Assembly (NCBI RefSeq): GCF_008831285.2
Contig: NW_022204507.1
Location: 5,724,174-5,788,173 of the forward strand
Length of the DNA stretch: 64,000 nucleotides
DNA from: Nymphaea colorata
Taxonomy: Eukaryota > Streptophyta > Magnoliopsida > Nymphaeales > Nymphaeaceae
Reading direction: 5' to 3'
The position numbers and the translations under genes are program-made. Below are positions 61,321 to 64,000 of this stretch, piece by piece. The notes beneath the pieces are model-generated. The model had not been told where the DNA came from and made no database searches. It saw only the letters and a list, made by a program, of their open reading frames with translations. Within the stretch, counting starts at the first letter, position 1. Each line of letters begins with the position of its first letter.

Positions 61321-61867
61321 CAATTTTTCTGCTTCTGTTAAGGTGGCTTTCCACTCATTGATCCTGCTTATTGCTGACAAATTCTTATTGCGTCGATGCT
61401 TTCTGAAAGTCCTTCTGATTGATGTGGTGCAATGCTGGAAACCATCAGGAGGAACATTATAAAAATATGGGAATTATACGCCTATTTTGATCACCTTGCC
61501 TGTTGTTGATCTCCACCATCATATCTATCTCCCTCGAACACCATCAGGAGTCAGCGTAGCTTTAGTTCTTGGATCGCTCAATGCATTTGAAGAGATCGCT
61601 GATCCTTTGGCCCTTTTTCACCCATGACTCAAGGATAAAGCAAGGTCTAGGGATAGTGAGATGGAGCAGATGGATGGGCATGAATCCTAGTTGGATTTGG
61701 TTGAACAGAGAAGTGGTTTGAAGCAGAGCAAGAAGAAGAAGAAGAGAAAAAGAGGGAGATGGGAAAGAAAGTGTACCAGGCCTCTTGAAGGAAATTAAAG
61801 TAAAAAATGGAATGGGAGATGAGGTGGGACGACGGTGATGGGAAAAGTGTTGGAAGGGGCCGGTTTA

Positions 61868-62325
61868 CACTTTGTTTGGATGGAGGAAAAGGGAAGGAAA
61901 GGGAGGGATAGAAAGGAAAGAGAAGGAAATACAATGAGAACATATGAGAATGGAAAGGAAAGGAAAGGAAAAGAAAGAAAGAGGTGATTATAAAACTTGT
62001 TTGGATAGAAAGGAAAGGAAATGATAGAATTTATAATATTTTAAAATAATACCCCTAACATTCAAAATGTTTAAAAAATTGAGAGGGGCATAAAATGGTA
62101 GAAAGAGGCAGAGGTTTTCTTTCTTTCCCAATTCGTCCAATTTTGGAGGGATTGGATTTACATTATATTTTCCTTTCCTTTTCCTCCCATTCCTTTCCCT
62201 CCCTTTGCAACCAAACAAACTTTTTAGTTTCCTTTCATTTCCCTCCTTTCTAATTAATCAACCAAACAAATGATTGATTGTCGAATCCCTCCTTTTCCCT
62301 CCTTTCCCTCAATCCAAACAGGACC
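61868..62325. mobile_element. Tourist-like MITE, copy D
   Basis: Same element as at 37,121-37,579, with TTA on both sides (61,865-61,867 and 62,326-62,328) and a few homopolymer differences. Confidence 0.65.
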
Positions 62326-62397
62326 TTAGGGTTTCACCTTGGAGGAATCTTCTGAACGGCAACATAGAGGAGGAAATGGATGAAACAAGAAAAATTG

Positions 62398-62497
62398 NNN
62401 NNNNNNNNNNNNNNNNNNNNNNNNNNNNNNNNNNNNNNNNNNNNNNNNNNNNNNNNNNNNNNNNNNNNNNNNNNNNNNNNNNNNNNNNNNNNNNNNN
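62398..62497. other. Assembly gap, 100 N
   Basis: Exactly 100 N residues, a common placeholder for a gap of unknown length. The homology to copy C ends at its left edge and the sequence to its right is unrelated to C. Confidence 0.99.
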
Positions 62498-63540
62498 GTC
62501 AACCTTAGCAAGCTAATGCCATATAGACATGGGAGTGTAAGATGAAGTCCTCATATGTGGAGCGTAAATAATCATATATTTGTCTGTGATAGAGAAAATC
62601 CTTGTTGAGTCAAGGTTTGACATAATCATTGATACCATGCACTTGGAGCCTGTTTGAGTCCATAAAGGGGCTTCTAGAGTTTATAAACATAGTGTGGGCA
62701 AGCTGGGCCATGTAAACCAGGTGGTTGGGGCATATAAACAACTTCATTTAAGTTTCCATGGAGAAAGGTGTTGTCACATCAAGTTGCCCCACTGTCCAAT
62801 TAAATGATGAGCAAGGGAAAGTACTGTGCACACAATGACAGACTTCACAACCGGATTGAATGTTTCAAAATAATCTATACCCTCAATTTGATCAAATCCT
62901 TTGGCCATCAGTCTTGCTTTGTACCGTTCAAGAGTCCCGTCTAATTTACGTTCGAGTTTAAAAACCCGTTTGGATCTGATGATTGCATATGACGGATCTA
63001 GTGGAACTAGAGACCATGTCTTGTCTCATTGAAAATGACACTTCTACTAATGATGATTTTGGAGGTTCCTTGGTTGAGGAATAAATAGCCTTTGTGAAAG
63101 TTGGAATATCCTGGAAAATTACTATAGAAAATGCGTAAGCCCAAAACTCCTTAGGAACACCACTATGTTTAAGCAAGGTAAGCCCTTTTTCCACTGTAGT
63201 CTTGTGCTTTCTTTCAGCTGTTCCATTTTGTTTGTGGGTATGTGGGCAAGAAATGTGTCGCTCTATAAATGTGTCACTCTGTACCATAGTCTTGAAAAAA
63301 ATTATTGATTACTGCATATTCTGCTCCATCATTAGTATGAAAATATTTGATTTTTGCATCAAATAACTTTTCAATTTTGTTTTTAAAAATCTTGAAAGCA
63401 TGCTCATCATCAGATTTGTAAGCAAGTAAGTATATCCATGTATACTTTGAGTACCCATCCATGAATGAGACATAGTAGCAGTATTTATCCCTACTAATCA
63501 CCCATGACAGCCCCAAAACATCTCAATGTATAACTTCAAA
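62498..63540 (-). pseudogene. Copia integrase and RT relic
   Basis: On the minus strand integrase pieces come first: YYVSFMDGYSKYTWIYLL, KLFDAKIKYFHTNDGAEY, CPHTHKQNGTAERKHKTTVE and VPKEFWAYAFS. The linker KRVFKLERKLDGTLERYKAR and RT start AKGFDQIEGIDYFETFNPVV follow, then broken RT up to the gap. The integrase TDGG motif is TNDGA. The family differs from the A/B copia. The rest of the element is hidden by, or lost at, the gap. Confidence 0.82.
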
Positions 63541-63839
63541 AGGAAGGAAGATTAGGTACAATCTTCTTTTTGCTACTTGTAACTATGATATTATCCACAT
63601 AAATTAATCCTAGTAATTCTTGCCTTTTTTAGGAAAAATAAATAAAATAAATTAAAACTACACTTAAAAACCATGGCTGAGTAAATAGCCTTTGAGTCTG
63701 CCAAAACCATTCTAGAAATAATTGCCTTAGGCCATATTAAGTCTTTGTTAATTTTACATAAGATTGTGGTAGTATCAGATCAATATACATAAGTGGTTGC
63801 ATCATGTTGACACCATCTATGTAAAAAGGCATTATTAAT
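63541..63839. other. Spacer, no clear gene
   Basis: AT-rich; a 70-codon minus-strand open frame (63,737-63,949) runs into the LTR and has no recognisable motif. Confidence 0.4.
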
Positions 63840-64000
63840 TGTTGAGGTTGGCTTGCACAAGAATGAAAAGGCTGGTGAAGGAGCTGTGTGTTAGGTTGGT
63901 GGAAGCTAGAGAAAGTTGGAAAAGATGAAAAGATTAAGTAGTTAACCAAATATGGTTGGTGGATTGCTTCAGCTTGAAGTCTTTCCTTTAGGCAAAGGAT
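63840..64000 (+). repeat. Start of a Tork-like LTR, cut by window end
   Basis: It begins TGTTGAGGTTGGCTTGC and aligns over its whole visible length with the LTR at 11,112 (GGTGGAAGCTA, AGATTAAGTAGTTA, GGATTGC, CTTGAAGTC), in the same orientation. It is probably the 5' LTR, or a solo LTR, of another copy lying beyond the window. Confidence 0.65.

Noticed and set aside
62274-62516. Open frames spanning the N gap
   Set aside because: They are made of undetermined bases.

Overview
The window looks like intergenic or heterochromatic DNA of a flowering plant. The evidence is the mix of plant-type elements: Ty1/copia and Ty3/gypsy (chromovirus) retrotransposons with tRNA-Met primer sites, a CACTA transposase relic, a Tourist-like MITE, long AT, CT and GT microsatellites, and decayed pieces of plant-only gene families (root cap, NAC, LysM receptor kinase). 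I cannot name the species. I saw no rRNA, tRNA, CRISPR or prokaryotic features. Almost every coding trace is broken by stops or frameshifts.

Layout. (1) 1-7387, duplication copy A: an exon-like stretch, a root-cap gene fragment, the end of a DNA transposon, and a 4.7-kb minus-strand copia element truncated at 7387. (2) 7.6-11.6 kb: a decayed plus-strand Tork-like copia ending in a 0.5-kb LTR. (3) 11.7-13.6 kb: a minus-strand copia gag/protease/RT relic with one 241-bp LTR. (4) 13.6-15.5 kb: no genes seen. (5) 15,524-16,243: a candidate three-exon minus-strand gene (141 codons, not recognised). Its first exon and upstream DNA are amplified as about six tandem units of ~1.03 kb (16,044-21,759). 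(6) 21,760-32,054: a nearly complete 10.3-kb Tekay-like gypsy element on the minus strand, inserted into the sixth unit with TSD CTTGC. The rest of that unit resumes at 32,055. (7) 32.3-37.65 kb: non-coding DNA with a Tourist-like MITE at its right end. (8) 38-42.2 kb: copia RT scraps, a CACTA TNP2 relic, a LysM-kinase exon, CACTA-like subterminal repeats and a NAC pseudogene. (9) 42,229-49,680, duplication copy B (older, roughly 2-3% different from A by eye), holding the complete copia with TSD ATAAT. (10) 49.8-53.5 kb: a degenerate TIR element containing a palindromic 34-bp minisatellite, plus microsatellites. (11) 53,544-62,397, duplication copy D, nearly identical to C (28,822-37,651) and ending exactly at a 100-N assembly gap. 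(12) 62.5-64 kb: a minus-strand copia integrase/RT relic and the start of a plus-strand Tork-type LTR.

The genes do not form a pathway. The history inferred from nesting is: DNA transposon, then copia insertion (ATAAT), then A/B duplication; separately, 5'-end tandem amplification of a small gene, then Tekay insertion (CTTGC), then a very recent (or artefactual) C/D duplication. The least ordinary structure is the tandem array that repeats what appears to be the promoter, first exon, intron and start of exon 2 of the gene at 15.5-16.2 kb.
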